Shown here: in pieces, positions 53,250 through 63,621 of the stretch
Layout: every line of letters begins with the position of its first letter
Numbering within the stretch: position 1 is the stretch's first letter
Source of the DNA: Mucidula mucida
Taxonomy: Eukaryota > Basidiomycota > Agaricomycetes > Agaricales > Physalacriaceae
NCBI GenBank assembly: GCA_015501055.1
Contig: JADNYV010000043.1
Location: forward strand, 124,001 to 188,000
Reading direction: 5' to 3'
Length of the DNA: 64,000 nt
Made by a program: the position numbers and the translations under genes
The notes under the pieces: generated by a model
Seen by the model: the letters and a program-made list of their open reading frames with translations, nothing else
What the model was told of the DNA's origin: nothing
Database searches by the model: none

Positions 53250-54100
53250 ATGATACCCAAACTGCCTCCGGAATTGGAATGGGAGATATTCGAGCTGGCG
53301 GCCGAAGCGAGTACGGAGGATTGCGCCAAATATATGCTGGTCAGTCGGCAAGTCTATCACTGGTCAGAACGGCCTTTTATTCTTGGATAAATTTGCTCAC
53401 AGTGATTAGGGTCAAACCAGCGCTGTACGCGCACCTAATCGTCGTGGAGGGTCTCGGTCACTCTCCAAAACTCGACGACCACATTATCCCACTCATACAG
53501 CCCAATCACTGTTTCATCAAGCACCTCTGTATCACCAACTTTACGTGTCTGGCCCTCATCATTCCATTCATGCAACAATGCACCAATCTCTTATCCCTCG
53601 CCTTTTGGAACAGCGACCTGCTCGAGATATCCAACTTGCGGTTCCTAGCGCACTTTAAATGCCTCCGCAGACTGTCAGTGCACATGAACACTCTAGTGGA
53701 CGCGTCTCTAGAAGCAACAGAGGACAGCTGGTTTCCTGCTCTCACCGAGCTCGAAATATACACAGGTCCTACTAATATCTGCCGCTTCAATCAGCTCCCC
53801 ATCTTCCCGTCCCTCCTCATCTTAAACTTTCGCATGATCGACGTATGCCCACTCATTCTCTCCGTGTTCGATTCTGTCCATGAGGTGTACCCTCATCTCA
53901 GAGTGGGATGCGTGTTCTCCATGTACGCGAGATCGGGCGCCATACGCGTCGTCAATGCACACCATTCGCACGTCGCCGCGTATAAAGACAGAATAATGTC
54001 CCCAGTATGTTGTTGGAGGAAGAGGCTCCTCTGGCAGGAGACGAACAGGATTGTGGATGAGCGGATAGCTGCAGAAAGCGAGGGTTCGGGTACAGACTGA
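53250..54100 (+). CDS. F-box-like protein (relative of the 27.3 kb F-box gene)
   Basis: Two exons: 53250-53362 and 53410-54100; 267 residues. F-box-like start MIPKLPPELEWEIFELAAEA, then MLVSRQVYHW, and after the 47-nt intron VKPALYAHLIVVEG, so the intron splits the Trp codon exactly as in the 27.3 kb F-box gene. Leucine-rich segments follow (LLSLAFWNSDLLEISNLRFL, FPALTELEIYTG). I chose 53250 as the start because the frame farther upstream (back to 53070) lies over the coding exons of the divergent PITH gene. Probably an SCF substrate receptor; target unknown. Confidence 0.82.
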
Positions 54101-54450
54101 AGGACTACAACTACCACTCTATATCGTGGACTCTGGAGAATCATATATGTCTCTTCGATCTATTTTTCACAACTCCGGCAGGCGGGGTAGTTCTCAACTT
54201 GGAGTAGCACGCCCAGATTCGACCACTCTCAGCCTTGTGCGAGAACAAAACCAATTTTGAGCTTTTGCCAATGAAGGTGGAGTAAGCAATACCACAGGGA
54301 GTTTGGAGAGAAGTTAGGCAAGTGTGGCGTAATTATGTGCAAGATGCTGGCGCATATAGCTTGTGACTCCTTGCTGCTTTTAGTGCACCTAGGATTTACT
54401 GCAGTTTTGAACGGAATCGATACGGTATCAAAACCTAGCTTGGCCAAGAA
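54101..54450. other. F-box gene 3' flank up to the MITE
   Basis: About 350 bp with no gene. It ends with the left target-site copy GCCAAGAA at 54443-54450. Confidence 0.4.
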
Positions 54451-54828
54451 TAGGGCTGTGGAATCTAGGTTTTAGTACATCTTGGGTTTGAGCAGTTACC
54501 GGTAATAAACCAAGGGGTAGGTAAATTATCTGCACATGACTTTATCATGTGACCCTGCCTCATCCATGTGGTGTATGAACCCACATATAAATCAAAGCAA
54601 ATCGTCAGTCAGCTGCCATACACTAGTAGAGTTTAGTGCAGAAGCACTGTGTAAAGTAGGCCTCAACTGCATAAGACGCCGCTGAGGAACGAAATGTGGC
54701 GCAGTTTACATAATTTTGTCATGTGCTAGGTAAAAAACGGTTTGATACCGGTAAAAAACCAGCCCCTCCGGGAGGGGGTGGTAAAATACCGTTTTTTACC
54801 ACTCTCGTAGGTTTTTTCCACGACCCTA
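54451..54828. mobile_element. Non-autonomous hAT-type MITE (378 bp)
   Basis: The element starts TAGGGCTGTGGAATCTAGG and its right end, read on the other strand, starts TAGGGTCGTGGAAAAAACCT; these imperfect terminal inverted repeats of about 25 bp have the TAGGG-type ends of hAT elements. It is flanked on both sides by the identical 8-bp direct repeat GCCAAGAA (54443-54450 and 54829-54836), the target-duplication size made by hAT transposases. The inside is non-coding and includes smaller hairpins near 54730-54800 (GGTAAAAAACGGT / CCCCTCCGGGAGGGG). There is no transposase, so it depends on one elsewhere in the genome. Confidence 0.88.
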
Positions 54829-54903
54829 GCCAAGAAAGTAGTTTTGATACTGCATGTCCTAGACCTTCTCATGTCCAAAATATTGTCATCTGTGAAAACT
54901 GAG

Positions 54904-54985
54904 CGACGCCAGCAGGATTTGAACCTGCGCCCTCAAAGAGGAACAGATTTCTAATCTGTCGCCGTAACCACTTGGCTATAGCGCC
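54904..54985 (-). tRNA. tRNA-Ser (anticodon AGA)
   Basis: 82 nt on the minus strand. Acceptor stem GGCGCTA pairs with TGGCGTC (two G-U pairs). A-box TAGCCAAGTGG, anticodon stem-loop CAGATTAGAAATCTG with anticodon AGA, a long class II variable arm (TTCCTCTTTGAGG region) as expected for tRNA-Ser, B-box GGTTCAAATCC. No encoded CCA and no intron. It decodes UCU/UCC after A34 is edited to inosine. Confidence 0.93.
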
Positions 54986-55318
54986 GTACAAGCATGCTCA
55001 GGGTAGCATTTATGATTCAGCATATAACTACGCCACACTCAGAGCTTGTTGCACTATTTCTTTCTGCGCATGAATCAATAGCGCTAATGTAAAGCTGCTC
55101 AACATGTTGACCGGGCCCATTTCATATCCTTGCGATCGTGAGTAGGTTTGTTCTCACAATGGTACTATATCATTTCCCAATCCAAACTCTTCTCGCCGCA
55201 TCAAATTCATGTCGAAAGTGAACGCGTTCTGACCGAGTTTGTATCATAACAGAGCACAGAACTATATAGATGCGACGATAAACCAATGGAGTACAGATAA
55301 ACATGCCTCATAATACAT
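54986..55318. other. Spacer between the tRNA-Ser and ELYS genes
   Basis: About 330 bp with no gene. It includes upstream tRNA flank and the 3' flank of the ELYS gene. Confidence 0.4.
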
Positions 55319-57526
55319 TCATGACCGCTTCTTCCTACTCTTCGTAGTCGTACTAGTAGTCTTTCTTTTAGAACTAGACGCAGACTTGGGCTCTGCAGGA
55401 ACCGCAGACAACCGCGAGGACCGCCGCCGTCCTTGGGACTCCTCCGTAGACTCCACGCTCAACGACGACCGTGCCTTGCGCGTCGCCCTTCTCGGCGGGG
55501 AAGGCGCACGTAGCGGAGCCACATCGTCCTCCTCCTCCTCCTCTTCGTCATCATCGTCCATCAACGACCCGGGTATACTCATTTTCAACTGCCGCACTTC
55601 TCTATTGGTATGACTCCCCCGCATTCTGCGTTTTGGCTCTTCATGATGTTGTTGTGGCTGTAGCTGTTGTTGTGGCGGCTGAGGTGTAGGCTGTTGTTGC
55701 GACGGTTCTGCGTCAATGAAGGCTCCAGGCGGCATCTGTAATGTGTTGCTAGGGCGCCTGGCATTCCCATTTAAAGATGGCCGACCATTCGTTTGTTTGG
55801 CCGGTCTTAGAGGGACGTTATCGAAAACAGACTTGGAGAATGACATCTCCCCAGGTGCTGGCACATTATGACCACCGTCCTGGTCCATTCGCTCATCGTC
55901 CTGTGCATCCTCAACTTCCATATCAACATCATTTTGTGGTGGCGCGTGTCCGTTAAGGCCAGCAAAGGTGAAAGGGCTATTGGCACTCTGCCGGCGGCCG
56001 GCGTCTTTGGGTGGCTGGAAGAATGCGTTTTGTCGGCGATTGGCAGACTCAAACGTCTTCTGCGCTGGTGCCGGAGCAGATGACACCAGCGAGGAGGACG
56101 AGGCCAGGGGCTGTACCAAGTTCATGGCTGATGAAGTCGATGATATGAGAGGGGTAGCCGCTGAGGAACCTAGACTCTTCCTTCCTCCAGGGCCACCATT
56201 TGACTGCCCGTTCAGTGACGCCGAGGGAATGACGCGGAAACCAAATGAGCGATCGGCTGCAGGCGAGGGAACAGGCGTGGCGTTTCCATTCAATCTGGGT
56301 TTTGGCCTCATAATTGTGGTGCCTTCCCAAGAGTTGGACATGGAAACGTCTCCTCCTTGCGCCATTGCCTTGTCTTGAGTTTCCAACTCGAGATCCAACA
56401 CCAGACGCTCTACCTGGGGTAACGCAACGTATATGTCGTGCACCATCTGTGAGCGCTCTTGGACGAGAGGCGAACCTTTAAGCGGTGAGACGGATGAGAA
56501 TTGGCGGTCCAATTTAACGGCTTCTGCATATTGCCCACTTTCGATTAGACGAACGCAGGCAAGATCCTGTAGAAGAGCAGTTGCTTTTGGTGTGAGATGG
56601 GCTGGTGGATGCAAGGCGTAGGCGTGGAAGATGGACTGCTCATAAGGAGACATCGGGAGGCCAACGAGTTGAGCCAAAGGTTCCGAACGAGGTGCAGCTG
56701 ATGAAAAGGATGTCAAGGAAATTCTGGGAGTGTAAGGGAGAAACCTACGCGTGACAGACCACTCGAACAACCTTTTGAGCAATTTGGGGCGCGTTTCGTC
56801 ACTTTCGTTGAATGTGCGTTGGAACTGCCATGCCTCGTATAAGTGTTTCTCAGCGAGGGCTAGTGTGTAGATGCCAATATCCTCCTGCTCGATTAACCGC
56901 GGTTTCGCTGTACGTACGTATTTGATGATGAGCGTGGCGGGGTCGTCAGAGTGGGATATGGCGAGGAGGATTTTGGAGGCGTAGTCGCAAACTAGACGAT
57001 GGTCTGCAAGGATGGTCACTGCTTTCTGGTGGGAGGGTGAACTTGTGCAGGACAGTAGGTAATGAGTAGCGCACCTCAATGGTGATCCCAGAGTCTAGAT
57101 ACCAATACGCGTCTGACAATGCGCAAAATTGAGGCGGTAAGCACCTGGAGAGCTGAAACTTGGCCTCTCTGGCGTCCTGATACCACTTTAGGAGAAAGTA
57201 GACGAGACAATCTCTTTTGAGCTGGTCGTACTTGGAGTTTGAAATCGCGTCCAAGAGTTGTTCGAGTTGTTCGACATCTTGTGGCGGGTACAGCGCGTCA
57301 GGTTCCCGTATGCCGCCTAGCGAGAGCAGGACGTCGAATAAGAGCATATCTGTGAGGAGTGCGCGCCGCCGCTCGATGGCCTGGCAGAGGTCCTTGTGCC
57401 ATGGAAAAGTGTCGCTTGTGGTGTTGAAATAGCTGATGTAGGACCGGACTTGCACCTGGATTTCCTGCAAAGACTAGTAAGCTTTGAAAGGGTATTTCTG
57501 AGGAAAAGAGCACTGACAGTGTCCAT
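55319..57526 (-). CDS. ELYS-type nuclear pore assembly protein
   Basis: Nucleoporin of the ELYS family (S. pombe Ely5), which anchors the Nup107-160 Y-complex. Three exons: 57526-57518 (MDT only), 57464-57075, 57025-55319; 701 residues. The helical ELYS domain spans about residues 4-330: [88 protein letters not shown] long disordered Ser/Pro/Gln tail follows, with [11 protein letters not shown], an acidic run ([11 protein letters not shown] near residue 635) and a basic SR/K-rich end (SRKKRS), suitable for chromatin binding. It lacks the N-terminal beta-propeller and AT-hook of animal ELYS, as in fungi. Divergent from the PP4 phosphatase gene. Confidence 0.87.
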
Positions 57527-57731
57527 GCTAGTCGTGGCTCACCAAAGTGGCTCGCAACGTTCAAAAAGGGTGATTACGTCAGACGCTGTTTTGGTCTTGG
57601 CCGTTGTTTGCAAAACGATCTGGATCTTCCACCCAAAGTTGATACACTACTGCCACAAACAGAATAGCATTTGTGGCTGTGCAGTCTATGCTAATTTGGC
57701 ACATTCCTCTCTCCCAGTAACCACCACCATC
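57527..57731. promoter_or_regulatory. Bidirectional promoter, ELYS / PP4 genes
   Basis: About 205 bp between the divergent start codons. A TTACGTCA motif near 57572-57579 (seen as GATTACGTCAGACG) resembles the CREB/ATF-type CRE (TGACGTAA on the other strand). No TATA box evident. Confidence 0.5.
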
Positions 57732-58917
57732 ATGCCTACTTTCAACCCCGACAAATGGATAGAGCAGCTCAAAGACTGTCAGCATCTCCAAGAGGCAGAA
57801 ATGAGGTCACTCTGCGAGCGAGTGCGCGCAACTCTCATGGAGGAATCCAACATCCAGCCAGTCTCCAGCCCTGTTACGATATGCGGCGATATACACGGTC
57901 AATTCTGGGATCTGCTCGAGCTCTTACGCAAAGGCGGAGACGTCCCAGAGACCAGCTACATCTTTATGGCACGTATGTCTTGCTTTTCCCTTGGATAGCC
58001 AACTCAGACTTAAATATTGTCTCGCAGGGTGACTTTGTCGACCGCGGCCATTACAGCTTGGAAACAGTGACTTTACTGCTCGTATTGAAGGCGAGGTGAG
58101 TGGTTTCAACCTCCTTCGAGGTATTTACTCAACCTGCCGTTTCAGATATCCTGATAAAGTGACATTGCTACGCGGGAACCATGAAAGTCGCCAGATAACG
58201 CAAGTTTACGGGTTCTATGGTGTGCTTAGCGCGATTCCCCCATCGGCGGTATCTGATTTATCTATAGACGAATGCCAACAAAAGTATGGGAGCACGACCG
58301 TCTGGAAAGCATGCTGCAGTGTGTTTGATTATCTAAACCTCGCCGCCGTTAGTGCACACATGCGTCTCTCCAACCTATTCTAAACACGCTTCCAGATAAT
58401 TGACGGCCAAGTCCTATGCGTACACGGCGGCTTATCACCAGACATCCGAACTCTAGACCAAATACGACTACTCTCGCGTGCGCAGGAGATACCCCACGAA
58501 GGCGCGTTCTGCGATCTCATGTGGTCAGACCCCGACGATGTAGAAAATTGGGCTGTCAGTCCGCGCGGCGCTGGTTGGCTGTTCGGCGGTCCCGTCGCAC
58601 AGGAGTTCAATCATGTCAACGACCTCAAATTGATCGCCCGCGCGCACCAGCTCGTGCAGGAAGGCTACAAGTATATGTTTGACGAGCAGCTCGTAACAGT
58701 CTGGTCTGCGCCAAATTATTGTTACCGCTGTGGGAATATGGCCTCCATAATGACGATTCACGAAAACGGGACACGGACGTTCAACACCTATGGCCCTGCT
58801 GAGGAGAATGCAAAGGATAAAGGGATGACGACAAGACGAATGGTGCGTCCCGCCTCTGACTAAACTGCCTTTGTTGATGATATTACACAGAACACTAATG
58901 TGCAGTATTTTGTATGA
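57732..58917 (+). CDS. Protein phosphatase 4 catalytic subunit (PP4/Pph3 type)
   Basis: PPP-family Ser/Thr phosphatase, 305 residues (human PP4c has 307). Roles of PP4 include reversing DNA-damage phosphorylation such as gamma-H2A. Six exons: 57732-57968, 58028-58095, 58146-58219, 58268-58347, 58396-58842, 58906-58917. Metal and catalytic motifs: [66 protein letters not shown] near residue 38 favours PP4 over PP2A or PP6. Intron 1 appears to begin GCACGT, a GC-AG intron, since MGDFVDRG requires it. The 48-nt intron 3 has no stop and can be misread as coding. The last exon encodes only YFV, giving the end RRMYFV in place of the family's (D)YFL methylation tail; ignoring that intron would wrongly add VRPASD. 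Confidence 0.9.
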
Positions 58918-59269
58918 CTTTCCGATGTTCTTTGTCCTCCGTCTGCTGCTCTGTTTGTACTCTGACTAGATATTATCGATGTTGACACCGCTGTTTGACG
59001 CTGTATCCGATTTTCTTCAACGACGACGCGTTTGTTCGTAGGCATAGCAGTGCGCGGCTAAGTTGACCTTCGACGTTGCGAGGGATGATCAGATTCCATC
59101 CAGAGTTGGATCTGGAGCCTGCGTAGAAAGCTAAGATGCTGCTCCATCACAACCTGCAAACCACCAAGTCACTTCCGACTGAAGTTACTCCTCATCCGAA
59201 CTGCTTCGCCCCTGTATCAAATCCATACAGGAAACGGAATGCCGAGCAGAACACCGATACGTTTCGTGG
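58918..59269. other. Spacer between the PP4 gene and the MFS relic
   Basis: About 350 bp with no recognisable gene; an open frame at 59136-59405 overlaps the relic antisense and is not coding. Confidence 0.4.
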
Positions 59270-60702
59270 TGTATCAGAAACAATGCTACGCCAAAAGGCC
59301 CAGAATTATACGCACCGCCTAATAGGGAGTTTCCGCCACCAAGACCAAGTGCATCAAACATTTGTACGCCGAACAGAGGAAATGCAAATCCGAGGAGGCA
59401 TCTAAAAAACTGTTTCTCAAGGTATAGTCTCAGTTAAAAGGACGTGAATAACGTCGGCGTACCGATGCAGCAGCAAGAGCGCTTGCCGCGTACATGAACG
59501 TATCGACGAGGTAGAGCTGAATCGGGATGCTGGGGCAAGTTCATGTCAGTAGGAGATATTGAGGGAGGTAGTGGGTACAGACAACGTTGTCATCATGCCT
59601 GAAAGGCAAGTTCATTGAGCAGTCACTCAAACATACGACTAGCTTACACACCGAAACCGAAGATGCCAGTCCCAATGATGGGCATGATCCAATGGATATG
59701 GGCTTGCGCTGATCATCCATACCAGCTGGCGAAGCTCGCTTCTCAGCTTCCTACGCCTCGAACACTGAGGCGCATACTACTCACAAAAGACCTATCGGAA
59801 CGAAAAGCGACCCAAAGAACAGAGCAGGAATCCTCATCTCGGGCTTGCCGACGCCACCATTTTTGCTTGCCAGCTAACCGAGAGATCTGAGTTTAAGGTT
59901 CAAAGGAGATTCTTGAACATACGTGCTGATAGATCTGGTCAGCAATCCAAGCACCTAGGACTGCCACGAGGTATCCCAGGCCCATTCCCAAGTATACGAG
60001 ACCGCCGATGCCGGTATTGAAATGGTATATTTCGGAGAACACGGCTAGTAGAAGGGGGTGAAAGTCAGATACTCCTGTGAAGAGGGAGGGGCACAGCTTA
60101 CTCGAAAGGTCGAGAACATGAGGTAGGATATTCCTAGACGGTATGGTTAACTTGAAGGGAACCGAGTCTATGCCATGGAATGGCAAATACTAACCGAACA
60201 TACTGACGTTGAATATTATTGCACTGAGAGTCGCCTAGTCTAGAGAGACGCACTCACAAGGCCATATACAGACTCAAGATAAAGCAGATAAACTCCTCGT
60301 GAGGAGTATCACCGGACGCGAAAGGTTAACCCACATATACGCCCACTTGCCCATACCCACTGCAGGATGATGAAAATGCTGCGCCTTCTCGACGTCGCCC
60401 GCATCGCGTTCGCGCAAAACCGGTGCATACGTCTCTTCCAATATAGGAATGCCGATACACGCCACGACGGCAAGGAGTTGTACGAGGATTTTTGGGAGAA
60501 TCTTCCCAATCGTCTTCATGGCGTTCAACCTCCTCCTCCTTATCGACAGTATGGCCGATTCCCCAATTTCGTCAGATACAACTCGTTCTAGAACCAACGA
60601 CGGCACGGCAATATCATCCGGTTCGTGAATAACGGTCAGCGAGGAGTGACCAGATTCTGGCTCCGGCACTTTGTCAGTTGAGCACGACATGAATTGTAGC
60701 AA
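59270..60702 (-). pseudogene. MFS multidrug/polyamine-type transporter, C-terminal half with a stop
   Basis: Minus-strand exons that rebuild the second half of a DHA1-type drug transporter: IPILEETYAPVL, LSRPVILLTRSL, FSEIYHFNTGIGGLVYLGMG, VLGAWIADQIYQ, GKPEMRIPALFFGSLFVPIG, then AQAHIHWIMPIIGTGIFGFG, LYLVDTFMYAASALAAAS and LGFAFPLFGVQMFDALGLGG. In the conserved WYGWSA stretch the second Trp codon is TGA (complement of 59713-59715), an in-frame stop. The first six membrane segments are missing; in their place the frame opens with unrelated sequence (EPESGHSSLTVIHEPDD). Introns are kept, so this was a normal gene that decayed, or a truncated duplicate. Confidence 0.82.
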
Positions 60703-61354
60703 GGCAACGTACCACGTTGCAGGAACCCCGCACCTTGTTCGTGCCCCTCAGCGCTGACATCATGAATCCTTGTCATTTTCACTGTATGAACAAACAAACA
60801 TGAGTGATCGCAGGGTTCTGGAGCTTCGCTCGGCAGAACGTGTCGTCCTCAGGCAGGTCGTTCCATTGCGCCACATGTAGCTTGGTGGGATGACCAAGCA
60901 TGCGCTCATCACGCAGACGTACACGTACGCGTCTGGCAGCTTCATGAATGTTTTCATTCTTACAAACGTGTTCCTCGGTAACTCAATCTCTGCATCGGTC
61001 TTCGAATATACCGGCCAATGATGATCAAAATTGTGCGCCTGTAGGCGAATCCAGAGTACAGAGTCGTACAAAGCTTTCTTGGATATATTTGACACTTCAG
61101 TGTCGTTTTTAATATGCTGTACAAACATTTCCACCTCCTACTTGGGCTCAGTGCGGTTCTGAAATAATCGTTGGGCTGTGTCTTGGTCGTGAAGGAAGAA
61201 GATGAACGAACCTCCATTTCATAGTCGCCCATGACCTCCACTTGTTTTACAATGCTGATGAAATGCGAGGCCGGCGCCTTCTAGCCTGTGTCAGCTAATG
61301 GTCTTGTAGACAGAAATGGAACGCTTACGTTTGGCCCGCCTTGACTCTGAATAT
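60703..61354. other. Possible unidentified minus-strand exons
   Basis: Open minus-strand stretches (60760-61134, containing SDAEIELPRNTFVRMK-like sequence and KALYDSVLWIRLQAHNFDHH; and 61150-61290, containing HFISIVKQVEVMGDYEME) look coding in composition. I cannot identify the family or connect them with certainty to the neighbours. Confidence 0.3.
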
Positions 61355-63153
61355 TCATGGAGCCTGCATTCGCTGAGCTCGACTTCCACTATAACTTGTT
61401 GAGTCTTGTGTTCCCATTACGCCCGAACCATCGATCGTCGTCTGCAGCTTCTTGCGAGCATTCAATCTATCCAAGAAAGATCAAGTCGGGATAGTTCAAC
61501 GTATTGTATGGCACTCACGTAGCCAGAAGCGAGTTCGAATATACTAGTACAGACCTCAGTTGAATGAGTAGAAACGGCGAGAATGGGCTTACGACGACTG
61601 AGGTTGAAAAAGAAAGTGATGTAAAGGAATGTATCAGGATAAACCAGTATCTGAAGCGCAGTCAGAGGGTGGCAAAGAGGTTCAGATGCTTCACGTACCA
61701 TGATCAACGACATGAAGGCACAGATACTACAAATAAGCGGTTACAACAGGCAAGTAGATCACAAAATGAAATCGCATGCCTGTCAGAAGTCCGGTGTTCA
61801 GCGAAAACAGAATAAGGCTGTTCATGACCTGATTGGATCTAACAAAAACATTGAGGAAATATTGGGCAACGTCCAGATGATACTACCTTTGCATGCCTGA
61901 TTTCGAGTTGTGCAGGAAAAAGATGAGGGATCCAGTGATAAAAACGTCACCAACTGCGCCAACAATGTTCATCGACTGTGATAAAGCCTAACGGGGGTAC
62001 TCGTGAGTAACCTTCACATGTACGAGACGCTCAATACCTTGATTTTGAAGGAATTAGAGTAAACTTTCAATGCCCAACTAAAGCAAGATGAAATGAGCAC
62101 TGTTGGATGGCAAAAATATCACGACGTACGCCTTGCCAAAGTAAGCTGGCGAGCTGGTTCAGCCGTAGTTATGGAAGCAAAAGAAATGACGCACTGAGAG
62201 AAACAGCGAATTCAGCGAGTACCAAGGCGCCCTGAATAAGCCTGTCAGCCTTTGCTCCGGTACAAAGGATTCAGCTTGATTACCAAAAGGGAACCAGATA
62301 GATTCGTCCTTTATTTCTCCGGCTCACTGTCACAAGTTGATCAGAGAAGTACACTCGTAACGTGAACATTCTCACATATCCAGACACGATACGCAAAGAA
62401 GCTGTTGATGTCTTATGGTCAAATCAGATATGGAACACGAACAATTGTAATCACCCTTGAACGAGTAAGGCAACGAAAGCCTGGCAACCTCCTTAGCACA
62501 GCGACAAAAGTTTAGAATGAGACACGTACAGATGGTACAACTTCCGCCTAGACATCGAGAGCCATTAGTACGACGACTCCGCTAAGTGTTCGCTCCCGAA
62601 TACTCACTAAGATGCTCCTGAAACCGGAAACCGCGTAAGGTCACTTTACTCAACGAAGAAATTCGACGTACCATTCAATAAACCCAAGTTGCGTGGGATT
62701 CGCGAAATTGACGACCAGGTACATGTAGATTGTGTGGCATATCAAAATTGGTGCAAGGTGTCGAAAAGCTTGATTGGTGATTAGACTCCCCATATCAACG
62801 CGCGAAAACGAGGCGCATACAACGTCGCAGACACCTGGCGAGGAAAGTGAACACAGCACTCAATGGTTGGTTTGAAAAAGCGTACCAGAAGTCTCAATCC
62901 TAGAGCGTCACGCTTCCAGTAGATCTGATCAAAGGGTAAGTCGCCGTAGACGTTTCAGCGACCGAACCTACGCTAATGTACTGAAAGGTCTGCATGCAAG
63001 TGATCCCCCATAACCTTTATTGGCGTTAGACGCGTCGTGAAACTCCAAAGAGGCCGTAGATATGCTTACGCGCTCGCGACACTGGGACTGTTTCAGTATC
63101 GCCAAGTGAGAAGAAAATGTTTACTTACATGACGCCAACAAGGAGCGCGCCCA
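61355..63153 (-). CDS. DUF6534 seven-TM membrane protein (many small exons)
   Basis: Member of the DUF6534 family, multi-pass proteins greatly expanded in Agaricomycetes, function unknown. I could follow conserved blocks in order on the minus strand: MGALLVGV (start near 63153), LWGITCMQTFQYIS, then IYWKRDALGLRLL, IYMYLVVNFANPTQLGFIEW, ALLVQGFFAYRVWI, NIVGAVGDVFITGSLIFFLH, SLILFSLNTGLLT, PDTFLYITFFFNLSR, LYSNSLLAT, LNARKKLQTTIDG, ending RMQAP at 61355. Exon count is at least 12, with GT-AG introns of 45-60 nt in the parts checked. The joins between 62000 and 62330 and near 61750 (possibly another GC-type donor) are not resolved, so the gene may be intact or partly damaged. It neighbours the dead MFS gene. 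Confidence 0.68.
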
Positions 63154-63621
63154 TCTATTCAGACGCTAAGTTGGTGTAGGCATGAGGACGTGTTCGCCTC
63201 ACTGTGTTATTCAAAGGTGGGAGTGCAGCCGGTTCACTCATACTCGCAGTCAAAGGAGAGAGGATGGGAAAGGTGGGAAGGAGAGATGAGGGTCCGCAAA
63301 ACGACCTTGATTTGGCCTCGGTGGCAGAGTAGTTTTTATCGGCGTCATGTGAACTGCGTGAGAGGCGGGTGATTCTTTGGGGTTATTCCATAAAGGACGG
63401 TGAACTATCCGCAGGGAGATTCGTTGCACTTGGCTATTGTATTGACGCGATGCTCGCAGCGCCAATCTGGCTTACTACAAGAGCGCCCCACCTCCCTGAG
63501 GTCCATATGAGAGGTCTCTCGACATGCGGATATTCGAGTTGGCCGAATGGTGAGATAATAGAAGCTGATTCAAGTAATAAAAGCATCAGACGGCCTTAGA
63601 AAGGTTCCAGGAAGTCTAGGT
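63154..63621. other. No recognisable gene
   Basis: About 470 bp. Small open frames on both strands (63190-63372, 63369-63599) lack family features. Confidence 0.35.

Noticed and set aside
58220..58267. Extra 16 residues in the PP4 catalytic core
   Set aside because: The segment interrupts the invariant GFYDEC motif and has GT-AG ends; it is a 48-nt intron without stop codons.
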